From NCBI GenBank assembly GCA_902806595.1, contig CADCXC010000004.1:2418001-2482000 (forward strand): DNA of 64,000 nt, in the 5' to 3' direction. Every line of letters starts with the position of its first letter. Position 1 is the stretch's first letter. The notes below the pieces were generated by a model. The model saw only the letters and a program-made list of their open reading frames with translations. It did no database searches and was not told where the DNA came from. Source of the DNA: Pyrenopolyporus hunteri. Taxonomy: Eukaryota; Ascomycota; Sordariomycetes; Xylariales; Hypoxylaceae. Position numbers and translations under genes: made by a program. Below are positions 24,286 through 36,298 of the stretch, in pieces.

Positions 24286-25944
24286 TCATAAAGTCGGGTT
24301 GAATCTGCTCCGGAGCCTCTCGCCGAATATAAAGAAGACAACTGGAATCGGGACGAGCGCAAGCGCGATGAACCCGAGGAGGCTGTTGCCCCATCCCAGG
24401 CCCAGCGCGTTGTACATCTCGAGGCCGCCGAGCGGGAGGAGCGCGCCGAGCAGCGAGCGGAGGACCGTCATCGCGGCCGTCACGGACGCCGCGTACCGCG
24501 GGTAGGTGTCGAGGAGGTAATTCTGGACGCAGAACTGAAGTGAAATGTGTTAGTCTTATATATAATACGTAACAAAATAGAGGATAAATATCATGACTCA
24601 CCATGACACCCATAAGTCCCGTGCTGAAGATCAGAACGCCCAGCATAGGAACGATCCAGTGCACGCCAAAGTTCGTCGTCCATCCGTAGATGAACAAGCC
24701 GACGGGGAGCGCAATGCCCGTAGGCACGGTAAGGATAGGCGAGATGCGGATCTCTGGTTTGTGCTCGAGCCCCTTGGCCTTGTTCCACTCGACCATCTTG
24801 TCGGTGAGCTGGCCGAAGCTGATGACGCCGATCATCATGCCGATGCCGGCCGGCAGGAACGTCAGGCCGCTGTCGCCCTCGTCGAAGCCGTAGTTCTGCG
24901 TGTACACGAACGAGAAGGTCGTGATGAGCAGGTACAGGATGCCGTAGGCCACGGCGACGTAGAGCGACATGAGAGTCACGATGGGAGTGACGAGGAGCAG
25001 CTTCATCGGCCGGATGATGGCCAGCTTGAACTGGTCCTTGGGCGTCAGTCGTCCGGCAAACTTGCTTCGCAGGTTCGGGTTGCCGGTTTCCTTGCGGAGC
25101 CGACGCGTCTTCTTCTCGAGTAATACGGGGCCGAACGATTCCCGTAGGAAGAAGAAGGAAACAGGGATGAAGATTCCGCCCAGAATGACGACCAGCCAAT
25201 ATACCCATCTCCATCCAGCGGCCTCGATCAAGTAGCCGCCGGCGATGGGGCCTATGCAGGGGCCTATGAGGGGACCTAGGGCCCAACCAGCCATAGCCCT
25301 GCCGCGCTTCTCGACGGGCATAACGTCCGCAATGCTACCGCTTCCTATGGTAATAGGCACCGACCCGGCGAGGCCCATGAGGAGCCGGAAGGCCATTAGC
25401 ATCCCGATGCTGTTGCTGAGGGCGGCGCCGACGGTGAAGAGGACGAAGAGGATGTTGCCGTAGAAATACAAGGGTCGACGGCCGAAGATCTCGCTCAGCG
25501 GCGCTATGAGGAGCGGGCCGAACGCAAACCCCAAGATATATACCGAGACGAGAAACGTAGCCACTGTCGACGAAGTCTCGTGGAACTCTAGCATAATACC
25601 TGGTATGCCAGGGGCGAACATTGATGAGCCCAGTGGGCTTTGGTAAGTTAGCATGACATGTGGTGGTCATAGGGATATTAAGGGGAGTAAGACACTCACG
25701 TTACTACGGTCATTATTGACAGTATACCAACATTCATCCACTTCTTCCGATCGGACCAGTTCATTGGGTTTTCTGGGTCATCCGGGCCGTCCCAGTCGAC
25801 GACGTTGGGGTCCTTCTCGTCCTCGGTATTGGTTTCGTGGTTATCAAGGCCGGCTTCAACATCCCGTTCTGATTCTGGGCCGAGTGTTGAATCTCTGTCG
25901 GGCGCCGTGGCGACGGAGCCTTTCTCCGCCCTATCGGTACTCAT
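24286..25944 (-). CDS. MFS transporter, DHA1-type, three exons
   Basis: Exons 25944-25700, 25637-24602 and 24534-24286 give 509 aa. Introns of 62 and 67 bp have GTGAGT donors; GCTAAC and ACTAAC branch motifs precede AAAG and TTCAG acceptors. The N-terminal tail (about 65 residues) is acidic and ends in WDGPDDPENPMNWS, the usual entry to helix 1. The joined sequence VVTPLGSSMFAPGIPG matches the family at the first exon junction, and LSEIFGRRP is the loop 2-3 signature. The last exon gives the conserved NYLLDTYPRYAASV stretch and a closing FGERLRSR. The role should be proton-driven export at the plasma membrane, substrate unknown. Reading the second intron as coding would replace the last helices with non-membrane sequence, so the spliced model is clearly better. 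Confidence 0.92.
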
Positions 25945-27368
25945 CCTTGACAGATCTTGCTATGTTATTACCGGTGGGAGTGTATATCGCTGGCGAATTT
26001 ACTGCTGCTGCGAGAGAAACCTAAGTTTCGAGAGTATCTAGGGGCCTGGGAAGGGTGACACCTTTATGTAAACTGTAGGCAGACACGATCCTGGGCATGT
26101 GCCGTACCCGTCATTTATATAGCATCGTCCTTGCAACACCAGCAACTGGGAGCACATATAGGATGGTCCGCGCGGGTACAGCTTCATCCCGGTGCTAGCT
26201 TGGCATAAATTTGTACAAACCCCACATAGGAGAGATCTGATGTGGGCTCAGCTGGATCCCGAAGCTTGTAAGCATACATAGATCCGTGATGTAGATTTCT
26301 AGCGCCGCGATTCATTCGCTAACTAGGCCATTTAGGGTGCTGTCTATGCATAGCGCGCAAGAATAGACCATTCTCGCTTCGCACCATCCGAGTGGTTTAG
26401 CATAAAAATTGTGCAATGCCGGCCTGGACCTGGAGCCTCCTTGCAATTTGATTAGATCCCGTTACGTGACATGGTCTGTTGTGGAGGATGCCTGAAGCCA
26501 TTACAGCGTGGTAGATAGGTAACAATGAACAATGATCATATCGGATTTCGGGCTCAGACTGCATGAATCCCGTTCTCATCGCTCATGGCCAGGGTAGACA
26601 CTCATGCAATCATTTCACGTACCGCGAAATAATAGAACGATATATCTCGTGAAACCTACCTAGGTACTTTAGTTAAATTTGACGAGGACAACTCCAAAGC
26701 GAGAATAATACGGTAAGTTGGAGTGTCTATACTTACATATTGTAAGAAGGCTATCAAGCGAATCTGGCGTCTACCATATGGCATATTTGATGTTGCTCAA
26801 TATATCAAGGGGTAGAATGAGTAACGATGACGTTACGGCATCGTAGGTAACATTGTGGATGAAATCATATAGCAAGACTTCTCCAGAATCTAGAAGATCC
26901 AGAACACCATAAAAACAAGTGCCTTCTAGAATATTGTAGGGGTCTGCATATAAGGGAAAGATTGGCCAATTGAATTTGGCGAAGGCTTCTGGTATATTCT
27001 CCTTATGGGCATGCTCTTGTCCGTTTTAGCCAACCGTTGTAGTCCGTGACATAGCTCCCGGGATTCGTGACTTGCATGGGAAAACGGGAACGGAAACCGG
27101 GTTTTCATAAGTGATGACCGATCCGAGCTAGCTACATAATAGTGGTTCGACATGTTTAGACTGGGACCCCTGGGCCCCAGGGACGCCGTCTGCCCCATCG
27201 GGTCCTAAGTAAACTCCGTATGCGAGTCCGGCTTTGGCGATTATTCTAGTCGAATGGTTGTCTGGATCTCTCAGACGAGGATGGGGATTAGGGAGGGAGC
27301 TAACTGTGATAAGGGGGTTCTAGTTTCGCTAATAGTCAAAATATTATGGCATACACAGGGGGTTGTCC
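25945..27368. other. Intergenic, no gene seen
   Basis: The left part is the promoter of the MFS gene and the right part the 3' flank of the 2EXR gene. A TACCTAGGTA palindrome lies near 26660. I find no coding frame. Confidence 0.65.
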
Positions 27369-28391
27369 CTAATATCTTTCCACGGGCACCTCGTTCTGTT
27401 GAATATCGTTTACCCGAAACGTCTCGGGGTTCCTCAGGGGCGTCCATATTTCTAGGTCGCTGACTCGGTACGTCCTTGTATTCTCAAGCACCTCTCGCGG
27501 GGTAGGGTGCGTGATGGATTGATGGTCGAAACGGAGGGCATGCTTAGAACTTGGCACCCAGTGTCCGCCTCGGTATTCCTCGAACGTCTTGACGAGGAAC
27601 TTGACGTCGAACTTGAGTTCTCTTTCATTCCACCTTCGCAAGAATATTTCTGATATATACCCGGCCTCAAGTATCTCTGCAAATTCGGCGCTCGCTGTGT
27701 CCTGGACCTCTTGTAGATACCGCGCCATTCCCGTCATCCGCCTGTCATAGCCGCGATCCACGTAGATGATATGGCTCTCGGAGCCGTTGGTAGGCTGTTC
27801 TACGTCGCGTAACCGACACCGCCGCACTGGGGGGCGAAACCGTACTGCTGTGTCGAGGAGAGCACCGGAAGCGGGGACTACGCAGGTCAAGGTTCTCAGA
27901 TCCAGGGACGGATTGCTGAGTAGGATACTGAGGAATGTTCCGTCCCTGATGGTGTGCAAGTCTAGGGCTACGTGCTGGGTACCGGGCGGATATTCACCCC
28001 AGTTGGGCATCTCGTTAATATTCGTAGGCGGTCGACTGAGGGTTATGTAGAAAACGTCCAGGTCGGGACGAAATGGGCGGAAGGGTACAGGACAGCCGGC
28101 CACTAGGGAGTATCGGAATCGCAATAGGGATGAGACTACGCCGCGAGACTCTTGACATACGTGCATGGTGACGGGGTAGCATGTGTCCACGAGGAAGGGC
28201 TCGAGGAACTTCGAAGTTCTATCGTCGTCCTCACCATCGAATTGCCAGCGTCCTGGCATCTCCTCCAATGGCCACGGGATGCATATCTCTGGCGTATCTT
28301 CCGGGATAGATTGCTCCCATACCATACGGCGCAACTCGACGGGCAGATCGACGAATTTCGTGAATATCAAAAGAGCATTTTCCTGTATCAT
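27369..28391 (-). CDS. 2EXR domain-containing protein, 340 aa
   Basis: An intact intronless frame. The start FTKFVDLPVELRRMVWEQSI (residues 10-29) is the signature of the fungal 2EXR domain, an F-box-like opening (LPxELRxxIW) found in large, fast-evolving families of filamentous fungi. Later the conserved pair MHVCQESRGVV and the DVFYI strand continue the domain to about residue 120. The rest is soluble, mixed alpha/beta and without a motif I recognise. Function is unknown in this family; a protein-interaction role is assumed from the F-box resemblance only. There are no membrane segments or targeting signals. It stands alone between long non-coding stretches, so neighbours add nothing. Confidence 0.85.
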   Translation of the reverse strand: MIQENALLIFTKFVDLPVELRRMVWEQSIPEDTPEICIPWPLEEMPGRWQFDGEDDDRTSKFLEPFLVDTCYPVTMHVCQESRGVVSSLLRFRYSLVAGCPVPFRPFRPDLDVFYITLSRPPTNINEMPNWGEYPPGTQHVALDLHTIRDGTFLSILLSNPSLDLRTLTCVVPASGALLDTAVRFRPPVRRCRLRDVEQPTNGSESHIIYVDRGYDRRMTGMARYLQEVQDTASAEFAEILEAGYISEIFLRRWNERELKFDVKFLVKTFEEYRGGHWVPSSKHALRFDHQSITHPTPREVLENTRTYRVSDLEIWTPLRNPETFRVNDIQQNEVPVERY

Positions 28392-29123
28392 TTTACCTTC
28401 GGCGAATCGTGCAGCTAATTCATTCTTCTATACAGTTGATTGGCCGAATGAGTGCCTCCTAAGAAGATGCACATGAGACGGATTGAGGATATAACATAGG
28501 ATCGCTCAGAAGAGTGGGCCGAAAAAGAGATGGAGGGAAATATAATGGGTGATCTTAGGTACTGAGGTACTCGAGATACCTGCGTAGGTACTTGTAGGCT
28601 TATGTAATCGTCGGCTATCTTTATGTATCCATTGATACCTCGGCGGTACGTATAGACGTTCGTAGGCTAGACGAAGTCCCAGAAACCGCCAACTTAGGTC
28701 CATACAGGTAAGGTACCTACCTACACATGTACATGTAGGCCCTTGAAGTATATGTAATTTCTCACACTGGAACCTTACTAGGTCACAATACAGGTATCAT
28801 TGAACTAGATTTATACCGAAATAGCGTTTTGACTTAGACGTGATATTATTTTTGGATGAATGAGACACCGACCGTGTGTAACCGCAATAATTCTTTCTAG
28901 GGTCCCCTCAGGTAGGCGGTACCTAATATAGTGTCTATTGTACCATATCTCGCGAATACGGTACGAGAACGTCGGATAGCTCTTGGATCATTAATATCAT
29001 ACTCCCATATTACTAAACCCCTCTAACTCTAACGAACCAAAGCGCCGGGCAATGCATTTTTCAAGAGAAGAAGTTCAAGGAAAAAAAAGGCCAATCCCAT
29101 ATATACGATGTAGACTCGCGAGT
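28392..29123. other. Intergenic, TAGGTA-rich
   Basis: Several TAGGTAC/GTACCTA words cluster at 28555-28725. It contains the 2EXR promoter and the 3' flank of the hydrolase gene. No coding frame seen. Confidence 0.6.
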
Positions 29124-30835
29124 CTAGGATAGAGCTTTCTCTTGTAGCGTACGTCGTCTCGTATCTTCTTGTTCTTTCCGGATGTACTCGTTGAACTCGT
29201 CCGGATTATCGAGGTAGAGATGATGACCGGCCTTGCTGACGATAATAACTTTTGCGTCCCCGTTCTCCTTACGCTTCTCCTCCTCGGTAGCGTGTTCCAA
29301 TGCTTTGGCTTTAGCTTCCTTGAGTTTCTGTTCCGCCGCGAGACCACCGGCCACATCCATCCAATCGTTCTCGCCATACATGAAGATGATCGGAAACCCC
29401 GTCTCCTTCACGGCCGGAGTCGTCTCGGTTGCGGGGGTAATAATCTGCCTGCCTACGCGATGGATTCGGTTGATCACGGGCCGCCGTGCGTGCGCCCCGG
29501 GGGCGAGGAGGTAAGGCAGGACGTATTCGCCGCTCCCCCTTTGCCTGAATATCGAGTAAGCGTAGTCGTGCAGAGTCTGCTTCTCTTCCGGCGTAAGATG
29601 GTTGAACCGACGCGAGGTCCATCCCGACGCGAGTCGTGGCCCCAGCGGTCCCGCCAATCGCACGATGCTAAACGGCGACACGTTGGCGTCCCATAACCAG
29701 ACCAACCACGAAGGATATGGGCGCTTCTTCGGCGTGTTGGCTTGAGGCTGCTCTCCCCTCGTACTCGCGTTATAGCCGTTGACGCCGTGGCTTTCGGTTG
29801 TCGTTTGCTGATCGACGGTGAACTCGTCTTGGAATGATGAATCCATGGGCTCTGGCATGTCGGCGTTAACAGCGTAGGGATCTTCTGGTATTCCGACAGG
29901 AGACGCTAGGATGAGCTTGTTTATATGGCCCGGATACTTGAGGGCATAGGAGACACTCAAGTAGCCACCCAGAGAATGGCCGAGAAGGGTGAACTTCTCA
30001 ATCTTTCGAATCTTGCGCCATTCTTCTAGCGCGTCTATAAACCAATTCTCAGCCTCGGTGATCTTCGCCGCGGGGTCTTTAGCGCAGATCCTGAACGGTG
30101 GCCTCGTCGAGTTGCCCATCCCTAGCCAGTCCAGCGCGTACAGCTTCCATCCCTTCGAGCGACTCAGATTTTCGAAGTTCTTGTAATAGAACCCTAGTCC
30201 GGCGCCGTAGCCGTGGAGCATGACTAGCGTGTCATCGACTGGCTCTCCTACGCGCTCAATCGAGAACTCGTTGAGACCCCGATTCTTGCCGGACAATTTG
30301 ACCATTGTTGACTTCCACACTCTTGGCCCGTAAGGGTCGATCTTCGCTGATGTCTCGGTCTCTCCGGGATGTTCTGCCGACGGCACTTCTGCCGTAGGAT
30401 TTGTCGCTGATGCGACGGCTTCTCGGAGGTATGGAATGCATGATATCACGTTGCGCTCGGCGATGGTAGGTGTGACGCTGTTCCACTATGATCTAGTTAG
30501 TCACGATGAAGTCCAACAGTACAGCAAAAATTAGATAGGACGACGGCACGTACCCACTGCGACATAGCCTCTTTATAACCCAAGGGAAACATCCCCGTGC
30601 TGACCGGCGGTTTAGTCACCGGTTGGCTTTCCGGTGTTCGTTCCCTGGATCTTCGAGCAGTCGACATTGGGGTCTTCGTCTTCCCGATAGGTATACTTGA
30701 GGGGACTGGTGTAGGTTCCTCGGCGGGTACGTTGGTTCTGATTGAAGAGCTGGTATTATCCGCGTGTTGTACTCGTGCAACTGAAGTTACGAGCCTCCTC
30801 GAATGCACGACAGCCGAAGGTGGACATTTAAGCAT
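29124..30835 (-). CDS. Alpha/beta hydrolase of the Cld1/ABHD4-ABHD5 group, probably mitochondrial
   Basis: Two exons, 30835-30554 and 30485-29124, with a 68-bp GTACGT...ATAG intron, give 547 aa; the junction reads SQWWNSVTP. The N-terminus MLKCPPSAVVHSRRLVTSVAR is basic and lacks acidic residues, as in a mitochondrial presequence. The hydrolase core holds the oxyanion strand LHGYGAGLGF, the nucleophile elbow GHSLGG (Ser265), an acid-loop region GENDWMD, and the catalytic His in GHHLYLD. That last segment also fits the HX4D motif (H515, D520) of the CGI-58/ABHD5 family. Yeast Cld1 in this group is a mitochondrial cardiolipin-specific phospholipase starting acyl-chain remodelling; this is the likely role here, with Ict1-type lysophosphatidic acid acylation the main alternative. 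A Gln/Thr-rich insertion of about 60 residues sits after the nucleophile region, in the lid. Confidence 0.9.
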
Positions 30836-33800
30836 ACCGGAGGGGTGGCGAAGCCGGCCACACGCGGCGTTTTATATCGGATTTACGGGGGCGAGCACTA
30901 AGACATGGAAGGGGATGTGATAAGCTATACGAGCATGGTACTGGCTGTACAGTACCACGTATGCCCGGGACAATGATGACACAATGTCGACCGCCTAATG
31001 CGCAAAAAGTCCGATCACCCGTGGTATTGCATGTAGGAGGAATTCGCGGTAGAACGAAAGCACAGGTGGCTCTCAGTTCTAAGATTAGTCTCGTAAGCCC
31101 GGAGAGGAAGAGACTTCAAGGGTATCTTTGTGTTGGGATTGGCTAGGGATTGGCTAGAAGCTGAACGAGTCAAGGGACATGGTCCAGGGGAAGAGAAGAA
31201 GAATGATAGAGCTGGCTGGATCAATCTGCGGGTTGCGGATTGGACCCGAAGCGATGGACCGGGAACCTTGTTTCCATACCTTTAATTCGGCTTTTCCATC
31301 TACCCGCCCCGATCCTATAATAAGCAGCCAAAAGTCCAGCAGGCAGATATAAACATCTCCAATTTGCATATATATATACGTTTATCCTTGTCGACTCGCA
31401 CGTTTCACTGTCTTCTTCACATAAGATACTAATAATTCATATTCAATCGAAAAGAAGGAAAGAAAAGAAAAATAGTGAAAATGAATATGAGAAATTGTCT
31501 CCAGTTTCTACAGGTCATCTTGAACCCCTCCCCCTTAATACTTCCAATATAATTACCTATAGTTCCAAATATACACTACAGAATGGTTATCGCCGATCTA
31601 CTAGCTCGGGGAGATAAAAGATCTTAAATCCGGTATTAAGACCGTCTCGCACAGACTAAATCTGGGTATTCGGTCCTCAAGGAGCCCCGTGCTTCTTAGG
31701 GTCAGGAAGTTGAGCCTTACTCGGTCGGGTAAACAATCTCTACAATGTACTAATTACTATGTAGAGATGATGAGCCCATGGCAGGATGGACGCAAGTGGA
31801 ATCTAAGTGCCCAAAGAGATCGTATCCATTGATTACCCAGGTATTGGTGTCAATAATTCATTCCTTTTTGGTCTGTTGATCTTTCAACTCGAAGATTTCC
31901 CAGCGTATACTCGATTGACCATAGCTACCTTTAAATACTCGTTATCAGCTCAACAAACAAACCCCCCGGCGCCATACAAGTCCCGGAGCCAATCTAGTCA
32001 AAGGCTCAATATGCTTCTAGCTAAGTCGATCGATTGCCAACTTTTTTTTTGTATTCGAAACCGTCGTGGAGCTCCCACGCGACTAGCCGTACTCGGAAAG
32101 CGCCAAGGGCGACGCCGACGACGCTACTCGGTCTAGCGGGATGATCGATGCCAACCTGAGTAGGGATTCGACTACCGTGACGGATATGCAAGCCCTAAGA
32201 TGCTTAGGTTGAAGAGTTGGGTATTTTCGCGCATCGCTAGGGCTGGTGGGAAGCCGCGGATAACGAAAACGTGGGAGGGCATTTCGTCCCCTATGCGAGG
32301 AATATGTCGTGGGGACGCCTCGACCGGGCTACCGGAACTCTTGAACGAGAAGCAGCTCCGTGAAGTCGCCCATAACACTCCGCTACGGCAACGTCGAGAG
32401 CTGAAGGTGATGACGAGAATCGTGGCAGCCACTTTGACCTCAGGATGTCTATTGCTGACTGCGCCCATAGTTGTTGTTCGGTGACTTGGACTGTCTCGCA
32501 TAGTATTATTGCCGCCGTGCTAGGATCGCTACGGCGGGGTAACCGCCGTAAGCTATCACATCTAGTTTACTCGAGGGATTTAGAGAGGTAGCCGTGAATG
32601 TTGGAAAGAAGTGGCGAGGAGGACGACAGTTGATTCTACCGGCTAGGCTGGTCATGCTCTCCATAACGGCTCGTCATTATAGGAGCATGCATTTCTTGCC
32701 TGGTTGGAACCCGCCTGGCAAGACGTCTGGGTAGTTGATCTCGACATTATTCGGCCGCGCGTTCGGTTTAGTGGGAGTTGTCGTGATGGGCTTGCAGGTC
32801 ATGGTCTTGAGGTGTTTAGATTTAGGGTTAGCCGTAATATTCACGGCTTTAGACGATTTGCCTTGGTCCATGATGATTATAACAAAAGATAGATTGGGGG
32901 GTTCAATGTTGGAATGAGTAACCTAGAGAGTTAAATAGAATGAGTGATAAGTTTAGGTAGACTGTAGAGAAACTGCGGACCATGTGAATTTAAGTAAGTA
33001 GGTAGTTACACGCTGTTCTACAAGCTACTTCCTATAAGTGAGGCGTTTATAGGTGAGACATCTGAGAAACCCAGCTCGCACAAGAATCCCATCCGGAGAT
33101 CGCCATTATAGTACGTCAGCTCCTATGCGTCTATTGGCTTAATAGATAGACTACACGCGGCAGAAGTTGGGATTCCTGCAAGTATTGCGTCAAGCTCCTG
33201 ACTGGTAGAGATCATGTGGGCGCGAAGCTGCGGAGATATCTTGGAGTTTGATCCACGAGGCCTTGACTCGAATTTGCCTAACCGTTAGAACTCCGGGCGT
33301 GGAAACACAGTAGTTAATGCCATATTTTAGTATCAACGCACAAGTCTAGGTAGGCTCCCCACGTTATCTCGTACATTCGCCCTATATAATATATAGGATT
33401 AATATGTGAGCTATCTTGTTGTAGCAATAATACGAGTTGTGTTGTGTTGTGTGGGTTAGGTTAGGTAGATCCAATATAGTAGGTCCACCACCACATACCT
33501 CTTAGGCTCTGGAGGTATAATATTGGCAGGCGTTTAGGCGGTGATCCCCGCCAGCTGGGACAGACATTAGGTATTAGATGGCGCTATGACCACCGAGGCT
33601 GGCAGGCCATTGTGGGGGGAAGCTACCTACCTAGGTAGCTAGCTCCCTTACCGTTACTTTGCACTTCAACCCCAAAAATAAAATAATAAAAAAAGAATGA
33701 CGGAACTCTAGACAGACGCCATTATCAACCCATCCACCTATGTTGGGCACACTACCTAACTCTACCTATCTTAGGTGAAACGACGACTTAACGAATCTGA

Positions 33801-33966
33801 CGACTTACACCCCCTTAGTATACGTGACCACGAACGAGCTAACGAAGCCCCGGCACTCCCACCACTAAATGTACCGATAGCCTTAGAGCTGCATTGACGC
33901 GGACCTATGTCCCGACCCGCCTCACCTGATTCGGCCCTCCTGTGATCACAAACCACCGCGAGAACC
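30836..33966. other. Long intergenic stretch, at most one doubtful small ORF
   Basis: This contains promoters at both ends. Short frames are present on both strands around 32170-32500, but none matches anything I know and they overlap each other, so I do not call them. A 64-codon frame at 32677-32871 is listed separately. The palindrome TACCTACCTAGGTAGC lies near 33625. Confidence 0.55.
32677..32871 (-). CDS. Doubtful small ORF, 64 aa
   Basis: An ATG-to-stop frame encoding a Lys/Pro/Thr-rich peptide with no membrane segment or known motif, ending PGKKCMLL. It has an A/T-rich leader and fairly codon-like composition, but nothing else supports it. It may be a chance frame or the last exon of something degraded. 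Confidence 0.2.
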   Translation of the reverse strand: MDQGKSSKAVNITANPKSKHLKTMTCKPITTTPTKPNARPNNVEINYPDVLPGGFQPGKKCMLL

Positions 33967-35223
33967 ATGGCCGACACCATCGACTCGATCGTTAAGGGCG
34001 CCCCCCAACCCGGGCACGAGGTCAAGTCCCCGCCTATAGGCACGAGCCCCATCGGCGTAGATAGGCCCGGCGACCCCCTGAAGCATACGCCAAGCTCGCC
34101 TTCCATGATCTACCTCAACATGCTCATCCTCGAGGCTTCGCTGCGTTCCCAGTACCTCGAACTCCGCGCCCGGAGACGCAAACATACCTTCTTCCTGAGC
34201 CTTCTGTGCCTCTGGCTTGTCGGTTTCGGTTATGCAATATTCTTCGCGCCTCGAGAGGACGGCAGCGGCGTCGGCGGTTCGGTGTATTGGGTGGTCGACA
34301 TGACGGAGAAGGTGTGCTTTATTAGTGGCATCGTTACTGGCATACTCGTCTGGGCAACAGGCATATGGGAACGAGGCATTAGGTGGCCCCGGCGTTGGTT
34401 TAGCATCTGCAACAGAGGCCTGCGTGGTTTCAACTGCAAGTTGGTCGTCATTAAGAGGTCCTGGTGGGTCGAGCTCATGTCGCTTATCGCCTTCTTCTTC
34501 ACCTACGGCGCCTTCTCCAGTAGGGCTGGCCAGTATCGCTTCGTGGAGCCGTCGATATTGCGGGAAGTCGAACGAGAGTTGAATATCAACCGTAAAGAGC
34601 ACCCCCCACTTCCGTTCGTCAGTGCAGACGAGGAGAGGGGCGGGCACGAGGAGGACGTATCGCCGGGGGGAGACTACGTCAAACTTCTGTTATGGCCCAA
34701 ACCATTCTCGCCAAACTTCCGGGAGAACTGGGAAATCTACAGGAGCGAGTACTGGGAAAGAGAGAACGAGCGTCGAGCCTTGTTGAGAGCGAAGCTGAAG
34801 GCTCGCGATAGACAGCTCGCGAAGCAGCAGAACGGTTGGTTATGGTGGGTACCGGGATGGCACAAGGTTGAGGATAAGGCACGTCCGCACGGCTCGGGGG
34901 CAGGCGACGCAGAGAAGCCGTTGCATCATCGGCATTCCACGATCCCGAGGGAAGGCAAGCGGACCAGAAGCGGCAGCGTCCGGCGAGCTAGTAACTCTGC
35001 CGGGTCATTACCGCGCAGTCCCACGCCACCGGTGGAACCGGAGGAAGGCGGACGTAGTAGGAGAGGTAGTATGACTTCTACCACGTCAGAAAAGAGGCGG
35101 AAGAAGCATCTCTCTACGGGCTCCAGGTCGAAGCGGCCGGGCGTCGAGTCGCGATCCGTCACGCCGGAATTTCCGTCGCCGCTCGCCAGAGAGAGTAGCG
35201 TTGGTACCGGCGAGGCGCCGTAG
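33967..35223 (+). CDS. SPO7: Spo7-like regulatory subunit of the Nem1-Spo7 lipin phosphatase
   Basis: An intact intronless frame of 418 aa with an ideal start context (ACCATGG). Residues about 48-72 (IYLNMLILEASLRSQYLELRARR) carry the Spo7 family signature, followed at once by a hydrophobic span at 74-94; further spans lie near 117-134 and 167-183. In yeast and fission yeast Spo7 holds the phosphatase Nem1 in the nuclear/ER membrane, where the complex dephosphorylates lipin (Pah1/Smp2) and so controls phospholipid synthesis and nuclear shape. The protein here is longer than the yeast one (about 260 aa). The extra part is a basic, Ser/Arg-rich C-terminal tail (about residues 290-418), probably disordered and a candidate site for phosphorylation. 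The Nem1 partner is not in this window. Confidence 0.88.
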   Translation: MADTIDSIVKGAPQPGHEVKSPPIGTSPIGVDRPGDPLKHTPSSPSMIYLNMLILEASLRSQYLELRARRRKHTFFLSLLCLWLVGFGYAIFFAPREDGSGVGGSVYWVVDMTEKVCFISGIVTGILVWATGIWERGIRWPRRWFSICNRGLRGFNCKLVVIKRSWWVELMSLIAFFFTYGAFSSRAGQYRFVEPSILREVERELNINRKEHPPLPFVSADEERGGHEEDVSPGGDYVKLLLWPKPFSPNFRENWEIYRSEYWERENERRALLRAKLKARDRQLAKQQNGWLWWVPGWHKVEDKARPHGSGAGDAEKPLHHRHSTIPREGKRTRSGSVRRASNSAGSLPRSPTPPVEPEEGGRSRRGSMTSTTSEKRRKKHLSTGSRSKRPGVESRSVTPEFPSPLARESSVGTGEAP

Positions 35224-36298
35224 CAGTCACCGAGAGGCTAGCGATTGCATTGATTTACTTGCTCTTCTAGTAGCTTTAACCCATAGAGCTATCGCTCATC
35301 TCAAGCGACTGCCTAATTTTTAACGAATGAGAAACGTTCTGGTTTTTCGTCAAGGTCGATTAGCGGTTTATCTTAGCCATACAAAACTACGAGACATAGA
35401 ATGCAATAAATTTTATGATATCCCCCAGGAATCCCCCCAGCAAAATGGGATTCGATCGCGGGAATTATCTGCTTCCAGAATTGCCGATACAACACATCTA
35501 CGTAGCCGGCATGAATGCGAACAGGTATTGAAATCACGTTAATAGTGACCTTATAAGAGGTGGATGTAAATCTTAGGAAACCGTATTCATGACAATAATC
35601 TTCATCGGTCTGGGTAAAAGTCAAGGATTGTGTCGGAGCTGCCAGAAGGTTAAATACCTAGGTACCTATCTATTGCCTACCAGGTACCTACCCACCTCAC
35701 CTTTCAAGTTAAAATACCTACCTAGGTAGGTATGTACCTACTCTTCCTATTTCAATTTGTGCCTGACTTCCCACATAGGTAGTCGAGGTTTATCGAGGCT
35801 TCCATAAATGTACGTACAATACCATGTAGAAGGTGTATGCGCGGGGTGGTACCTACCACCTACCTACCCACCCTCTATCCCCTACCACTTAAGCTACCTA
35901 GGTTTCCAGCTGCCCTATCCGCAAAACCAGGTGGGTTGTACCTAACATAACCGCCTCCTGGGCAGGCAGCTAACCAGCCCGCCTGCCCCTTGAAAAGCCC
36001 TCCCTTGTAGGCGATTACCTCATAAGCCGCTTCCACCCACACGCTTCGGATTTTATTGCCAACGGCTTCGTCCGCATCCATCCACCACTTGCATTCAACT
36101 CACCCATCTCACCAACCTCACGTAACTTATAAAATCCTGCCTATTAATTAGGTTTCGTTAGAACGTTCGGTAATCGAGTCCGGTTTTCTTATACATAGTC
36201 CATTACAGAGATTTTCCTGTCGATAGCCTCAATACACATAGCTGTATCCATTTATCGCGCCTAGAGAATCAACAAGCTGCTCAACCGAAATCCGACCC
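35224..36298. other. Intergenic with dense TACCTA/TAGGTA cluster
   Basis: The stretch 35652-35745 is packed with TACCTAGGTA-type words, with another group at 35848-35872. No coding frame seen. The right end is the promoter of the phosphatase-like gene. Confidence 0.6.

Noticed and set aside
21667..25944. The two MFS genes as a recent tandem duplication
   Set aside because: They differ in length (586 and 509 aa), intron content and sequence in the helices; at best they are distant relatives.
33946..34647. A 233-codon minus-strand frame over the Spo7-like gene
   Set aside because: It overlaps a clearly recognisable gene on the other strand and has no motif of its own.
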